Source: Hydractinia symbiolongicarpus
Lineage: Eukaryota; Cnidaria; Hydrozoa; Anthoathecata; Hydractiniidae
DNA: 64,000 bases
Assembly: GCF_029227915.1 (NCBI RefSeq)
Contig: NC_079876.1
Span: 10,108,001-10,172,000 of the forward strand
Direction of reading: 5' to 3'
The position numbers and the translations under genes are program-made. A model generated the notes under the pieces. It was not told the DNA's origin and ran no database searches. It saw nothing but the letters and a program-made list of their open reading frames with translations. This document shows, one piece after another, positions 62,901-64,000 of the stretch. The number at the start of each line of letters is the position of its first letter. Position 1 is the stretch's first letter.

Positions 62901-64000
62901 GGCAATCCCGTCAAATTAAGAAGAATGTTATTTCTTGGAGGCCAATTCTCTCATTTATCATATTTATCAGGTTGCAGTCCAAAGTTAGTTCAATTAATTC
63001 CCACAGTCAATCGTTTCATTGTTAAAAGCAATGCAACCTAGTAATATCAAAAAAAATATCGCTAAATACATGTTGGTACGAATATGTGACGCAACCGTTG
63101 TAACTCAAACGGACTGACACCGTTAGAAAGTCATTAAAATGTAGTTTTTGAAACTGTCGCTATTTCTTCTGCGCGCGATAACGGCTAGGATTGGTCCCAC
63201 AGTAAAGAATGACTTATTAATCTAAATTTTTAAATGAAGCGCTACCACAGCGCCCAGTGTAATCGCTGAGTTCCGGCAAACCCGTCAAATTAAGCAGAAT
63301 GTTATTTCTTAGAGCCCAATGGTCTCATATATCACATTTATCAGGTCACAGTCCAAAGTTAGTTCAATTAAGTCCCACAGTCAATCGTTTCATTTTTAAA
63401 CGCAATGAAACCTAGTAATATCAAAAAAAAATATCGCTAAATACATGTTGGTACGAATAGGTGACCCAACCATTGTAACTCAAACGGACTGACACCGTTA
63501 GAAAGTCAATGAAATGTAGTTTTTGAAACTGTCGCTATTTCTTCAGAGCGCGATAACGGAGAGGATTGGTCCCACAGTAAAGAATGACTTATTTATCTAA
63601 ATTTTTAAATGAAGCGCTACCACAGCGCCCAGTGTAATCGCTGAGTTCCGGCAATCACGTCAAATTAAGAAGAATGTTATTTCTTGGAGTCCAATTGTCT
63701 CATTTATCACATTTATCAGGTCACAGTCCAAAGTTAGTTCAATTAAGTCCCACAGGCATTCGTTTCATTGTTAAAAGCGATGCAACCTAGTAATATCAAA
63801 ACAAATATCGCTAAATACATGTTGGTACGGATACGTGACCCAACCGTTGTAAGTCAAACGGACTGAAACCGTTAGAAAGTCAATGAAATGTAGTTTATGA
63901 AACTGTTGATATTTCTTCAGTGCGCGATAACGGCTAGGATTGGTCCCACAGTAAAGAATGACTTATTTATCTAAATTTTTAAATAAAGCGCTACCACAGC
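59985..64000 (+). repeat. Alternating 2- and 3-monomer HOR at the right edge
   Basis: The GGTACGGATACGTG monomer recurs near 60087, 60834, 61955, 62703 and 63827, with steps of about 747, 1,121, 748 and 1,124 bp, so two and three monomers alternate. It is interleaved with monomers carrying GTCAACCAGTCAATCG (60383, 61130 and 62250). The array continues beyond the window. Confidence 0.65.

Larger units (their letters stand above)
20500..64000 (+). repeat. Satellite array, right block (~373-bp monomer, ~116 copies)
   Basis: The same monomer continues in phase from the base where the left block stopped: TG at 20500-20501, then ACACCGTTA. It runs uninterrupted to the window edge, and I see no gene, RNA or second mobile element in 43.5 kb. 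It contains subfamilies that I do not see in the left block: TGTAAGGCAACC (from about 24963), ACAGAGAGACACCG (from about 23868) and GGTACGGATACGTGACC (from about 21959). Steps between marked copies are whole multiples of ~373-375 bp, for example 747, 1121, 1494 and 1869. Confidence 0.98.

Noticed and set aside
62835-63041. 68-codon open frame inside the right satellite array
   Set aside because: In ordinary monomers the same frame stops at GTGTAA or GTATAA after about 17 codons. Here a substitution (GTATATTC) removes the stop. Chance read-through of satellite, not a gene.

Overview
The window is non-coding satellite DNA from a eukaryote, almost certainly an animal, broken by one transposon. 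The gene inside the transposon has GT-AG introns, a TATA box and SINE/MITE-like debris, which excludes bacteria and archaea. Its protein resembles a large, loosely characterised transposase family that I associate with cnidarian (coral, sea anemone, hydrozoan) genomes. A cnidarian host is therefore my best guess, but it is an inference from memory, not a database result.

Layout: (1) 1-12002 is a head-to-tail array of a ~373-bp satellite monomer, about 32 copies. (2) 12003-20499 is an 8,497-bp DNA transposon with 18-bp terminal inverted repeats (one mismatch) and a 2-bp TG target duplication. (3) 20500-64000 resumes the same satellite in the same orientation and at the exact base where it stopped, about 116 more copies to the window edge. 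Outside the transposon I see no other gene, RNA gene or insertion.

The satellite is a mosaic of higher-order repeats. Units of 2, 3, 4, 5 and more monomers are duplicated next to each other or a few kb apart, including one ~5.7-kb block repeated with a single monomer missing. This is the footprint of repeated unequal exchange. Each monomer carries fixed short dyads (CCGTT-N8-AACGG and GCGCT-N5-AGCGC). The array size, its purity and the HOR structure make a centromeric or other heterochromatic location plausible but unproven.

The transposon carries one plus-strand gene that I reconstruct as nine exons (13277-19115, about 1,207 codons). Eight introns have acceptable splice sites and compatible phases. 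The protein has an N-terminal coiled region, a basic linker, a central domain with WHD, KGD and LHD acidic motifs (candidate DDE/RNase-H-like residues), a SAP-like segment, a conserved C-terminal region, a Ser/Thr-rich linker and a terminal coiled coil. This copy has two apparent 1-nt frameshifts (exons 7 and 9), so it is probably dead or contains assembly indels. Exon 6 has also been partly duplicated: a truncated copy is fused to a copy of the exon 7 end and the start of intron 7. The fused exon can splice in frame to exon 8 and would bypass the whole catalytic core. A 460-bp TA-flanked MITE-like element with a possible SINE inside it lies downstream of the gene.
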